64,000 nucleotides of DNA, from the NCBI RefSeq assembly GCF_000006565.2, contig NC_031475.1, positions 889,535-953,534 of the forward strand, read 5' to 3'. How positions within the stretch are numbered: position 1 is the stretch's first letter; the number at the start of each line of letters is the position of its first letter. The position numbers and the translations under genes were made by a program. Under the pieces are notes generated by a model. The model was given only the letters and a program-made list of their open reading frames with translations. It was not told the DNA's origin and ran no database searches. This DNA is from Toxoplasma gondii ME49. Its lineage: Eukaryota > Apicomplexa > Conoidasida > Eucoccidiorida > Sarcocystidae. Shown in pieces: positions 1 through 12,658 of this stretch.

Positions 1-1922
1 GTGCCTCGTCCCAATATAACCATGCAATCCCTCACTCATCCACAGCATGACCCAAATGTGAACGTGAAATCTTGCCCCGCTACGCCATAACGGACTGGGC
101 ACCAATGCTGCAATCAAAAACGTGCGAAAATGAAAACACTGAGTTACCATAATCATGTTCACGGTGCAAGCACCCACTGCACGCGAGTCTCTCTCGAGGA
201 TCTTCCCCGTACTGAAATTCCGCTGACTACACAGTTCCTCTGTGTACCCCGCGCCGTCTGCATACTGCATTGTTTTGCCTTGATATACGACTGTTCGCTG
301 ACCCAACCTCATTACGTGAAAAGGCACACTGCCTACACTGAAAAGCCATAAAAACCTACATCACGCGGGAAGATGTGTTACGAACATTACGAAAACCCGC
401 GGGTGCATGGCAAAATGTGATGTCTTAAAGGCTGCACACGTTCGAGACCGCCTCACTGCAAACCAAAAAAGGGCGGTACGTCGCCACCAGCCATATGGAA
501 AAACCAGCAGCCAATTTGCCGGTCTCGCTCGTTCTAACGAACTGGTTCGGCACCTCCAATAATTATGCAGTCACGCGGGGCCTCCACATCGCTTGTACGA
601 AGGTCTCGCTTGTCCCCCTCCCCCGTTACTTCGCTGAGCAAAAAACGGTATCTGCTCTAGAGAATCGCTTCTCCAGTAAAAACGATGAAAGGTGACCAGA
701 GACAACTCCGCTGAACTATTCACTCAGCTGTCCACTTTTTACCAGCAAAGAATGGGAAAATGTTCTTGTGCGACGAAAGTGCCCTTCCGACGCGACAGTG
801 TTCCTCCGGGAAACAGCCAGAACTCTCAAGTCCTGTTGGACAGTCGGCCAATTGCGCTGCCCTCACTCTATCAGCAAGAAAGAAAACCTAAATCCTTGAC
901 ACCATGACATAAATGCGCTTGAACAGAAGCACCTGTTCGACGGCCTCAGCTCAAAAACAGAACGGCGTCGCACCGTCTAGAGTAGCACACTGCTATACGT
1001 AGCACTACACATTACCACAGACTGCTATGCTTTGCGTTTCGGCAATGCTCTCATCGTGGAAACCGAAGCTGAGCCGGATCTCCGGACCACAAGACGACTT
1101 TTCGCCCGTCCTCCCCCCTCCCTGCACTGCATATAAAACACTGGCAAAACGACAGATAAGGGTTGGGCTGTTCTAGCGCCAACCGGCGACAAACTAACAC
1201 TGTTTTTTCTGCACGTGCATGCGCCAAACTGGTGCTCCCCCTTCCCACACGTATATATATCCCTTTTTGGCATCGGAAAATTGTGTCTGCGCAAGCAGGA
1301 GAAACTCCCACCATCTTCACCATCCCTTACGAGACTGCCACCGTTTGACCACAGAAGTGTCCTACACTCAGACTACCAAGTCCTCATCTATCACCACCAC
1401 AGAGGGTTGTCCGACTCACTTGATATCGCGGGATGGGTGTCCACGCGTTTCTTAATTGTCGGGCTCCAAGATAATTTGTCGTCAGCCACACCGTTAGAGA
1501 CCTTCAGTAGCCCCGGAGTTAGAGAAGGTTGCTCCCCAGGACGCTCACTTCGCAGGGCATGTGTTTGAGTCTCCGTTAATATCCCATTAGAGCACCATTT
1601 CTGGTTCGGTGCTTCACTGGACACCACATTCTGCGGCTCTCCTCCAAGGACAAGCTTCAGAAGCTGCGTATTCGACACACACCAAACCCATCTGAAACAC
1701 GAATTTCAACTCTGAGAGAACCATTCGATGCTGCGCCCCCAACATACACGGAACCACAACTGTTCTTGATGAATGAACCGGTGTCGGTGCTGTGGAGGTA
1801 ACCTGTAACATCTCTTGGTGCTGCGTACTCTGCTTTTTTCATACTATCACTCGCTGCTTACTGAGAGAAACGGGGAGACACAAATCGGAAACCTTCGTTA
1901 AAAATTCGTCCCCTCACGACAA
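1..1922. other. No supportable gene
   Basis: Only short overlapping open frames on both strands, none with recognisable motifs or convincing splice partners. It probably holds sequence downstream of the minus-strand zinc-finger gene that ends at 1923. Confidence 0.5.
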
Positions 1923-4233
1923 TCATGCGTTCGCCACTGAACTGCTCCGTTCGTCATTTGAGAGTACATTTGTGCAGCCTCGGCAAGAACTCTGCGATAA
2001 CAACGACACGGCAGTGTAGCGTATTAACTGCCATACCTCCTTCGTCACAGCCATGAGGAAATCGTTCTTCAATTCGTCGGCGTTGCCATCCTTCATGAGC
2101 TCTAAAGCATTTACATCCTGCTTCGCCTGCTTCGTTGCAGTGTTATTGCCGACCTGTCTTTGGGTTATTAGTCCCCTGTGGCTAGTCTCCTGCTGTCCGA
2201 CTACGGTCGACGCCGAACGAATCCCCGAGATGTGTACGCCTACATCAACCACATCTGGTCTGCCCCAGATTTCGTCGCCTGTGGCTAGTTTCTCGCCACT
2301 AGCAGAACGGCTACTACCACCGATTGTCGAATCTGTGGCCTTTCGTTTGTCTCCGTATGTTTCCCCGTCGTCACCTGTGTAACGGCCGCCGTCAATCTGA
2401 CTAAGCTGCAACGACATCCCTGTTGTTGTTGCCTGCAAGTCGTGTCCACGAGTGTCTCGAACCGTGACAGCCAGGCTCCCGTTGACCTTGTTAGCCCAGT
2501 GCTGTCGTGCTGGTGGCGATATCATGTCCCCGATCCGGGTTTCCGTTTCACTGTTGGCCACGGATGATCTTCGTGTGTCGTACGCACGTGGTTTCACGAG
2601 CTGAGAATTCCGCTTGAGGAGCTGGACGCTTAGAGGCCTGCTGTCTGGCGTACTTGCAACATCGAAAGTCACCTCGCTCACACCCTGTATTCCACTTTCA
2701 CACGCACCCCTGACCCAAGTTGATTCCGAACGGGCCAAATCCATAATGCACATTTCGTCGCCTACAGCGGAATCTGATGCTATTTGAGGGGCCACAAGAA
2801 ACGACGCACAGTCGCCACCGTTGTCATACTTCGACACGCTCAATGTCCTAGAAAGGCTGTCTTCTGACCCTTGTCGACTGTGTCTACAACAGAGGGGAGG
2901 CACGAGTAGCTCACCATCGCTGTTTGCCCGGGTAATTGTATACGATTGGTCAACTGCTGGTGGGCGCCTGCAGTTAGTTAGCGTCTGCAAATCTCCGTCT
3001 GCTCTACAGTGAGGGCTGGTGTGCGTCACTGCACCGGAACGCAGGCACCCGAGCACGTCTGCTCCTGCAGCGACCTCTTCCGCGGCAAGCTCCGCAGTAT
3101 TCCTGGGGTGCTTTTCTTCTGCCCGAAACTCCTCTCCGGGTGTGCCGCCTTTCTTCCCTAGAAGCCAGTTTGCCTGCAGCCTCATCACGGCGATCAATGC
3201 AGCGGCATTATCTATTGCTACACTGCAGTCATCCGACTCTTCGCCAGGTCCGCGGGAACCCACCCCGAACGGCTTCGTCGAGTTTATGCCGATGACAGCC
3301 TCTGTTGACCGTTGAAGCATTTCGGCTACCTTCTGAGAATACAATAGCGCATCCATCCCTGAGTCACTTGCGGAACTCCGAATAACACTAGCCAAGTTCT
3401 GTAATCCGGCAAAACTAACGGGTGTCTCCGCAGTGTGATAACCCGTTTGGCGCTGTCCGTCACACAGTTCACGAATGTCCTCCCATGACACACCTGCGAA
3501 TGCTGCTGACATTGCGGACTTTGTCGGTAATTGGCTCCTCTGATAGGTCGTCGGCCCTCCTTGGGCAAAGGAAAAAACCGCTTCATCCGAACAGGGGAAA
3601 TGGACTTGCATGTTCTCGATATTCTTGCTGGGAAATACAGAGCTGGCCACATGTTGGCAATCTTTCTTCGATAACCCTCCGTTGCTTCCGCGTCGTACAG
3701 CCGCTTTACTCTGGCCTCCACCGCCACATTTCGATGTCTCGCTTGATCTGCCCTTTCCAGAGACGCACTTTTGCCCGGAAGTGTTCAACTGAACCACAGT
3801 TATGCCGGGGTAGAAAACCTGGACTGGAAGGAACGCATGCACAGGAACGCGATAAGTTATTTCACCACTTGACTAACTAACAGCATTGTATCAGTGTGGG
3901 CTTCTCCTGCCTGATGGCTTACCGTCAACTCCTTTAACCACGCCTAGCCTCAGCTTCGGGGGTTTCCGTCTTTCTTTCGTACCGTGTGCCTTCCAGCAGT
4001 AGTATACGGCGCACCGGGAAGTTTCGTGATCGTCGCATTCTTCGGTCTGCACACAGAGCAGCCAGAAACAAGTTGCCTCTTGGAAGGTTAACAGTGACAC
4101 ATTGACGCGGGTTCTCCCTGCAGTGAGTTAAGTAGAACAATGTGCCAGCTTACCTTATATAGCAAAGGGTGGTACACGATCTCATCTCGACTGTGCGCAA
4201 ACGGACAGTTCTGACCACGATGGCACAGGACCG
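1923..4233 (-). CDS. CCCH zinc-finger protein, three 3' exons seen
   Basis: Three exons join in frame on the minus strand: 4154-4233, 3923-4046 and 1923-3823. The first encodes CHRGQNCPFAHSRDE followed by YHPLLYK, the C-x5-C-x3-H half of a CCCH finger plus the linker usual before the next finger. The second gives a second, slightly short finger (C-x7-C-x4-C-x3-H, ending CWKAHG). The last is a 633-codon exon with no known domain, rich in Ser, Gly and Thr. Both junctions use GT-AG introns with matching phases (0, then 1). CCCH proteins bind RNA and often control mRNA stability or translation. The 5' exons, including the start of the first finger, were not found. A methionine 19 bases upstream of the large exon could act as a start, but it lies in what reads as intron. 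The family call rests on the finger pattern; no orthologue is assigned. Confidence 0.62.
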
Positions 4234-7200
4234 CTGTGATGTTTCCATTGGACACCACGAGGTTGCTACACGCAACTGGCAAGTAGCGCAGCAGCGCCCC
4301 CGTACACTGGTGGCGATCATCAGATGAATTTCGTTGCTGATGAGCTACCACAGAGAAAAACGGCGGCCGCCGGGTCCAAACTGAGCTGTGGCAGTACTGG
4401 CAGCGGCTGGAGGCACCACAAAACGGCACACCAGGTCAAGTCACATGCTCAGGAGTGGGGGCTTGCATATTTCAAATGGTGCCGTCCCTGGAGTGTCTAG
4501 AAGCACTAGACCGCTAAGAAAGAGTTCCCGCTTACTCTAGGCCGAAGCTGCACGAGCCCTGGGCGAGACGGAGACATGCCTTTGTTCGGAAGCGCAGCAG
4601 GTCATCCTCGGTAAGCAAAGGGGGGCACGCCATAGTGCACGAAGATTGTTGGAGCTGCAACAATCGGCGTTTGCGACGCTCGTCACTCCAGTCTGACCGG
4701 AACTCCTCTCAGTATTCTGTTAATTGCCAGATCCGCCTCCCAGGAGAGCCAGCACGTACGTAAAGAACTGAAGCTGTGGCCGGTCGGCATCACACCTCCA
4801 ACTGGCAAAACGGTTGGATGGATGCACCTCGCATCCGCGATTCGTTTCTGAACTGTTTGAGCACAAGAACACGGAAGACAAACGCCACCTGCAGTCCGCT
4901 AAAATTTTGTCCGTTTTCATTTGTAAAGAGACAAGAGGATGTGCATCCCTTCACTCATGTAGCGTGCGGGCTGAAGACACACAGGACGCCTACGAGCTAG
5001 CCGTATATAGGTACGTATCGAAAACAACAGACTGTCACGTGTGGCATGTTCTTGTTGTCATGCTCATGCCGAGAACATCTCTGGTGCGTGGAACTTACTT
5101 TTGAGGGCCTCTTGCCTGAGTCGGTCTCAATGGCAGTGTAGCGTCTCAACGGAACCAGTACGGTACCGCCCTTTACATCATAGCTAACCACGCGGCCTGC
5201 CGCCAGAATTAACCAGACAGCCGAGAAAGTATACGGTAGATCATAAAAATGTCCAGCCGGCATCCCATAGGACTCCAAAAACCATACTTCCCCGCAAAGG
5301 CAGCTCCCCTCAATACTTCCAGACACTCTACACACTTTGCAGGTCAGGCGACGACCACGTGCGCACACATTCTGGAGCCGGATGACGACAGCGCCCTAAA
5401 CCCTAATTACATAGCCCATTGGCGAGCCTAAACATCTCGCGCTGGCACAAAAAGTTCCCCTCGCCGCGAGAGCATCGTACAGAAATGTTCTGTTGACAAT
5501 TTGAGTCTAGCGTGGCCCTGTCAGTGACCAACCTTAGTGTAGGCGTCTCAATGGTTGCCGCTAAAAGGATGGTGACCACGGCCAGTTTTCTGTTCGGCGG
5601 TGCCTGATGCCGTTGGCACTTGCTGGCTGCTCGAATCGCGTCTCTGGCGCTGGCATCGCATTGCAGCTTTCCTCAGGACTCTACCGGGCGCCGTAGAGCT
5701 TTTAACCATGGCGAGTGTGTTGAGTGTGACCCACAGGCTAGTGAGTCCGTAGCATTAATATACTTAGCCGCGTTGCTGGTCAGGCCGTCAGCAATCCGCG
5801 ACATCCGTAGACGCCACCGAGCGAACCGTTTCTTACAGAGTAACTACCAAAGAAGGTAAATCCTAGTTCGAATTTTCTTGGCCACATCATCCTGTTGGTT
5901 AACAAAGCAAGGGTTGTGTGGATGCAGCTAACAGATGGTCCGCGTGCATGCGGTATTTGGCCTACAAGAGCAGCAGAACACGTGGGTTACCAGTGCTTCG
6001 GTCCGAACTAGCAGTGATAGTTGATTCGAGCGTGCGGAGAGCTGCGCTAACAGAATGGCCTACGGTGAACACCGAAGCACACGAAACTACCTCCAGGCGT
6101 CAAGATCTGCCACAGCGAGCGTTTTAGAGTACGCCATCATCCACGCCGGTTAACGTTGACTCCACATTTCCCCCACGATAACCCAGATTAATGCAGACGA
6201 CCTGTACGCATGGTTAGCGTAGACGCGAGATCTAGACCTCATTCGACTAATACACTGTTTCCAAAGAGTGAAGGGAGCTGTCCATTGGATCAATTAGCGC
6301 TGGTATCACTTGTAAATGAGCTCGTCAAATAAGCATCGCACGCTTCTCAGGCACTTGGCACTTCCCTGTGCGAGGGATAGAGCGGGGTGGGCGGGCATGA
6401 ATGTGGTTTCCTTGTGTGGCAGGGGAATAAGGATAAGAATTATGAACGTAGCTTTGGATTATACAAGGCTCCTCCTCGCCTGCTTTGTTGCGGAGATAGC
6501 CGTGGACACGACACAAAGGCTGCACCTTGTATACCCCGTCGTCACTGAATTTATTTATAACTCGCGGGGATATCACTGAATATCTGGAGATGTTCCTTTA
6601 TGTCGGTTCTTTGTCTCGCTACTGTGTTCGCCAGGATGTAACCCGGAATTCGATGAATTTTTACTAAGCAAAATCCTACGGCTACGTGGCTTCAGTGTTA
6701 GCACGAGGGAGCCGTGGTACTGGGGTACCGGCAAAGCTGCACGGAATAGGGCTGCAGCCAGCATTTCGCCTACAGCACAGCGCGCTCGGAGATGGGGCTG
6801 GGTAATATCATAGGGAACCATAGTTTGTTTTTCTCGTGAAAACTTTCGGAAATTACGAACAAGTAGCACTGTACGACCAAGACTCGTACTGAATGTTTTC
6901 GCTGTATCTCTCCGCCGCATTATTCACCTTCGGAGGCATGCGCATGTACTGGTGTCGATGAGACAAGAGTCCGGCAGCCGAATTAGTTTGCACTGAAGAA
7001 TCTATATGCCATTTGCCATTATTCCTGCGCATAGCTATAACGGGGGATGACTCGTTATTGGCGGCAGTGTTACTTCGTTTGGGGAATACCATCGCCGCAC
7101 GATTCTTTATTTTTGCCTGCTCTGCTGGTTCGTCTTCTGTGGTTCAGTGTGTCTCATATGCCTCTTCCCCATCTTGTTGGGGTGACACCACCAGCTTGTA

Positions 7201-7290
7201 CCGTCACCGCTTAGTCACTCGATTTACGCTTTGTTCTTTCATAGGAAAAGGAGACGTTGGTGACGTTTCCCGGTGTTATTTTTGGCAGCC
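4234..7290. other. Region between the CCCH gene and LUC7; no gene resolved
   Basis: This stretch should hold the missing 5' exon(s) and promoter of the minus-strand CCCH gene and the promoter of LUC7. One minus-strand frame (4997-5368) has a good donor-like GTAAGT after a 90-codon run, but I recognise nothing in it and could not join it to the zinc-finger exons. Confidence 0.4.
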
Positions 7291-10229
7291 ATGGAGGAGA
7301 TGCGGGCACAACTCGCGGCCTTGATGGAAAGCATCAAGGCCCAACCGACTGATTTCACGGATCCGGAAGTATGCAAGTACTTCTTGACCGGTCTCTGCCC
7401 TCATGATCTGTTTGAGAATACGGTATGTTTACCACTTCGCTTTATTGCGGACGTTTTCACCCTGCGAAGTGGTGCTGATGACAGCGAAATACTATATGGG
7501 TTACTTGCGCATGCCGGGCGTTTATGGGTGTCACAATGCGTAAGAAATCAGTCAAGTCAACCAACATCAGCTGCCATACCGAATTCTACTCCACTGCCGT
7601 CGAGGGCACACATGTCGTGTTAATCGCGAAGCATTCCTCTTAATTTTACGCATGTGCTCGGTAGTGTTAATTTTTTCAGGTCGTTCAACGATCAATGAGA
7701 CTCTTGCTGGGGGTTGCGTCCTCTTTTTGTTCAGGAATCTGGTCTCTACATCAAGGGCTACGTAAGTAACTGACTGTCACAAGGTAGAGTCGTGACCGAG
7801 CCACTGATGCAGTTGCCGGTTGACTTCGGTAATTCCATGTTCTGTCACACCGTCTTCATAAACGTGTTCCTCTGGTCTGCATATTCGGATTTTTTCAGCG
7901 ATTTTCTTTGGGCCCATGCAAGAAGACGCACAGCGAAGAACTGAGAGCGAGATACATGGAAGCAAGGAAAACGAGACGCTACGGATATGAAGAGCTGTCG
8001 ATCCAGATCGTCAAGCAGCTCATCGAAGAAGCTGAGAGGAAGGTGGAAAAGGGGCAGGTGAGATGCGTAACCGCATGTCATTGTTTCGTTATGGCGGCGA
8101 CCGGCTAAGGCGTTGCGACATTCGTTGTTCTACTTTTCGTGTTGGCTACCCTGTCACTTGTTAGCTCCTGCGATAAGGTCAACCAATCTCACAGGACAGT
8201 TTAGAGAACACTTTATGCGAACAGGCAATACGAGACCCTGTGATAGTCTTCACACATGTGCGTTCCAATGACATAAATACTTTATCTTCCCTTTGATTTC
8301 AGATGAGGTCTGACGAAGGGCACATCGCGCCCCCTGAGCACGTTCGACAGAGGCTCATGGCGGAGGTGAAAGCTCTTGACGACGACATTGACGAGAAGCT
8401 GAGAAAGGTAGGGTGGAAGCAAAGACCTACCATGCTCTTGGTGTTGGTGGCTCAAAAAACAACTTCACTTTTCGAGAGACAGTGTAGGGAACGTTGTACT
8501 ACTGCAGGTGAAAATGTTCGAGGGCTTGCTTGTGGGGGTTCACACTGTCGGTCCAACGAGAGCGGAAGCCCCTAACCCACGGGGACACTAATGCAATGCA
8601 GCAAGACTGTGCATTTCTGGTGGACTGTTCATACAGGTCGACGTTTTGACAGAACAAGGGGACCATGACGCGGCAGCAAACCTAGGAGAGGTGGTAGCTT
8701 CTCTTCAAGTTAAGCGCTGCAAGTTGTTGTTCAAAGGAGCCGAAGGAACTCCACAGAAGCTTCGTCCTTGTGACGTGTGCGGCGCCCTACTTTCCGGTAT
8801 TGGACCCACAAGACAAGGTTTTGCGGAGGTCTCCTCTTGCGCCACTCAGGAGGCCAGGCCACTGACCTCCGCATCACAGTTTAGATGAGGAAAGATGAGG
8901 GACTGACCATATTTATAAACCGAGTGTCAAATTCGGTGTCTCCTGATGTCATCTGGGACGTTAGCTGCGGCGTCTTCAGCCAAAGCAAATCATGATGGTG
9001 TTTGCCAATGTAGATCCACATCCAGTGTCGTGTATACTTTTATTGGTGGCTCTGTCAGGGGGACGTTATGACATGGAAACATCGTTTTAGTTTTAGCTGA
9101 CGCCTGAAGCCCCCGATACTCGGATAGTTCAAGTTCGTAAAAGCGACTTCGTTATATTTCAGCGTTTTGTAAAGCGTGTTGCTCTCACAGCCTCAAAGTG
9201 GACCGCGGGTGGTTGGTGGGCATTCAGAAGGATCATTCGTGTGATGCGCATGTGTGCTGTTCAGTCTTCGATACCGACAAGCGCCTCGATGAGCACTTCC
9301 AAGGGCGTATTCATGTAGGGTTCCAAAAGCTTCGCAACATTCTGAAGAAACATCTCGAATACATCGCGTCAGCGCCTCTCCCTGACGCATCTCTTAGACC
9401 TCAGACAATGCCAAGCGGGTAAGCTCATGAAAGTTTACTTGCAAGTTGGTGGGCCGGTTAAGAAATATGACGTGCCTGTGACCAGTCCTCGAGAGTGAAT
9501 CAAGCCTGTCGATGGGAACGCGCAGTTTTGAAGGCTGCGGATCATCCCGCAGTCGCCCAGCCTGGCCGTCTTGCTACCTTTCACGACTTTTTTTTCTGCG
9601 CTTCATGTTGCTTCCGCGTGTGCGGGGGTCCATATAGGCCCACCTTACAGCTCCGTCTACTACAGACAGGGGAACTTACCTGGCAAAGGAGACTATGGTT
9701 TATGCAGAGACCAAGCTTTTGACCCCTCACCCGAACGTACCAGGAATGATTGTGTTGGTCTCTGGATGGTTTCCTTTGCAGGACGCTCTCTGTGAACGCC
9801 ATGATGGCTGTAAACCAAATTATCACCCCACCTCCGCAGCGAGTGGATCCTGCTGCTATTGCAGCGATCGCCCGAGCCCAGGTTCAGCTGCCTCCGCCAC
9901 CACCTCAACCTCCAGCTCCAGCTGTAAACACTGTAGCTGTGTCTGCGCCGCCTGCTGTACCCGCTTCGACGAACGAGGAAAGAGGACGAAGTCGCAGTCG
10001 TTCAGCAGACGACAAAAAGTCAAGAAGCCGCAGCAGAGATCATGACAGGAAGAAGAAGAGTCGAAAGAGGTCACATTCCCGACGTCGTTCGAAGAGCCGG
10101 GACAGAAAGAGGAGTAGCAGCAAACACAAGAAACACCATAGCGACAAAGAACGGAGCAGAGACAGGGACAGAAGAAAGGATGATCACAAAGAAAAACACA
10201 GGCACAAAGGGAGCAAGAGCAGAAAGTGA
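7291..10229 (+). CDS. LUC7-like U1 snRNP splicing factor
   Basis: LUC7 proteins belong to the U1 snRNP and help choose weak 5' splice sites in the nucleus. Seven exons join in phase: 7291-7422, 7899-8057, 8303-8407, 8637-8796, 9265-9418, 9670-9736 (or 9751) and 9840-10229, giving about 388 residues, close to the family's usual length. Exon 1 starts with ATG in a good context and encodes FTDPEVCKYFLTGLCPHDLF. Its zinc finger is completed by LGPCKKTHSEE in exon 2 (C3H type). The middle is helical. A second finger (C2H2) reads CDVCGALLS and then DEHFQGRIHVGF across the exon 4/5 junction. A proline run follows, then a C-terminal RS/RD/K-rich tail from about residue 300. Both fingers lie in the right order and spacing. 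The donor of exon 6 is ambiguous by 15 nt. Confidence 0.93.
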
Positions 10230-12658
10230 AATGAGAGTTGCGCAATGCACATCCTTCCTCCTATGGGCCGATTTTTTCGAATGTTACGTGATTTAGCGAT
10301 TTTGGCATATTGATAGTTTCCAACAGTTTTGTATTATGTGACATTCCTTTGTACGCCAAAATCGTCTTGGAAACATTTGAGCGTTGTCAAAGCGGGAAGC
10401 AAAATTCTTTGCTGTGTTTGTATGCTGTCAATGTTTGTCAAAGTGGCAGGAGCTTGCGGGATGTACCTGTGCTTCCTAGTGAGCCTCGGGGGCGATGCCT
10501 GAGTTCGTGGCTTTCCACGGTTGACCCAACTCGAAATGTGTAGCAAACGATTCCTTCGCTGGTTCCTCGTAGCAACGTTTTTCAAAATGGTTTTGATGAG
10601 TGTACCCCGTGGTGGCACACTCTCACGCCACTAGCTGCTGGCAAACTCGATAGTCTTGCGTGATCCAAGTAGATATGTGGGGTATTGAGACAGCTTCCGA
10701 TTAAGTGTAAGGAGTTTGCGAAAAAGGCTAGCTCGTTTTTAACTAATCTCCCGCTTCTAACTCATTTTTTACGTTTTGTAACGAGGGATAGCAGCTAAGA
10801 GTGGTGTACTGCCAGCGGCCGTGCCGTGTACAGACAATGGTCAGGTTGGAATATTGAGTGGTATTTCGTGGTAATCGAAGTTACGAGCCACACTGAAAGT
10901 GGACCACTTGCACGGTTACTGACCTGCAATATCAGCAATTTCTTGTTCTTTACTTCTTTTGTCCATCCCAACACATCCTTTTTTCACGGACAGTACTTGC
11001 TCGGTTCTGTCTCTTCTTTCCATATTTTGCCAATACACGAAACTGGAAAACCGCAGTTGCCACCAACTCCTACGTATAAAAGCGTCCCTGGTTGAGTGGC
11101 TGCCCGGATAACAACAGTAGTTCGCGTGAGCGAATGCGTATTTGAGTGGCCGATATTCTAGCCTCCACTCAACATGCCGTAGAACGCGACGTGCAGGGGT
11201 CTGTATGAGGATACGAAGCTGGTTGTTACCTCTTCTCGCGTCGCTTTGGCTAGGGGCTCCCGGGAAGGGGGTTAGAGAGGGACGACCCCTTACAAACGGG
11301 CAAGTTGTCCTCATGTTGCTAGTTCCAGCGAGGCACGACGTAAAGGCTGCGTGTGGTGGTGTCCGGAGACCTAGTACGAGATATCGATCTAAAAACAGTG
11401 GGATGCAGGATTATCAAGCACTCGGCAGAAGTCCTTCTGAGGGACAATTCCTGCAAATTATGTTGGCGGGAAATGAACAGCACAGTTTGGCACGCTCTGT
11501 GTGCTTGCGTTCCCGACCAGCCGCCTCGAAGCAGACTGCTCATGTACCTCCGCGACTCGCTTGATCACTGCAGGAATAATTGTAGGTCCATCATCGACCA
11601 CATTCGGTTCTACCCAGCCCTGAGGGGCATACGGATTAAGCTGTTCACTCTAATTGAGAGTGTACTGCAGGCGTTATCCACTTCATGGTCGAAGCAAAAT
11701 TAACACGGAGACAAACTGCTAGTTGGTCAGGGAGCGGCCAACTGTAACCCCCCCCCCCCTCTGGCGGCCACTCGAAATTGACTCCCCTAAATGGCAGGGC
11801 TCTGACCAGATAATGCGCTTTTTCGTGAAAGCCATCGACTTGACATACTTTCTTTTCTAACGAATAAACAGAATTTCGCCAAATACATTTCCGTCGTTTT
11901 AGCGTGAGGAAGGGGCTCCCAGAAGACAAGCCAGAGTAACGCCGATCGATCGTGTGGATCGAAGGGCGCTTGCAAAACTGTCGTCAACCTGTGGAAACGA
12001 CCGGTCTGAGAAGTGTTTTACACTAAGATTTTCCGGGTTTCTTACGCAGATTTGTACCTCTCTGCTTCGAAGGAGACTGAAAAGAGTGGAACAAGAATGC
12101 CGCTACCCGTCCGCAGTGCAGAGTGGTCGAGCCAATGCTGTGTCTGGGACGCTATCCACCCAAGGCTGCGCGCAACTACCCCCTTGAAAGGCTCAGCGTC
12201 TTCTTATCGTGAGCTCAGCATCCCCAGTTAGCATAGGTCTCACCGTTAAGCTAAACTTCCTTACTATTTTTTGCTGTTTTAGGCTTACAAACTGCAAGCC
12301 GTAGGTGATTCGAGTTTTGGGGAGTCTTCCCCGCAAATCATGTCAACGCCTGTGGGTCTGGTACCCCCCCCTTTCCCTCCTCTGCAAGACATGGCTTTCT
12401 TGGCGCTTCTACAGCGTTGCCACGCTTTGCTGTGCTTCATTCATGCGACTACGTGGTGAGGAGTTTTTATCATTTCCGGACTGTCCAGTCTACTTCATCC
12501 AGACTTTCCCGTTGTTGCTGTCCAGGGAGTACCACGGCCAGGTGTCTCCCTGGCACAGCCACTGTGCCCGCCTTGGTGATTTCTTTTCTCGTTGTTGTAC
12601 CTTGTGATACCCCACTACCAAAACGCATCTACTTCCACGAAGACTGACAAATTTTGCC
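10230..12658. other. LUC7 3' flank and upstream region of the coiled-coil gene
   Basis: No host gene recognised. Around 11142-11703 two overlapping plus-strand frames include a cysteine/histidine cluster (CKLCWREMNSTVWHALCAC) that faintly recalls the C-terminal zinc knuckle of non-LTR retrotransposons. No reverse transcriptase motif is present. Confidence 0.35.
11748..11759. repeat. Twelve-base C homopolymer
   Basis: An uninterrupted run of 12 C in otherwise mixed sequence. Such runs are prone to length error in assemblies. Confidence 0.9.

Noticed and set aside
9856..10245. Minus-strand Cys/Ser-rich frame of 129 codons
   Set aside because: It is the antisense of the LUC7 RS tail; the composition follows from the repeated Arg/Ser/Lys codons.
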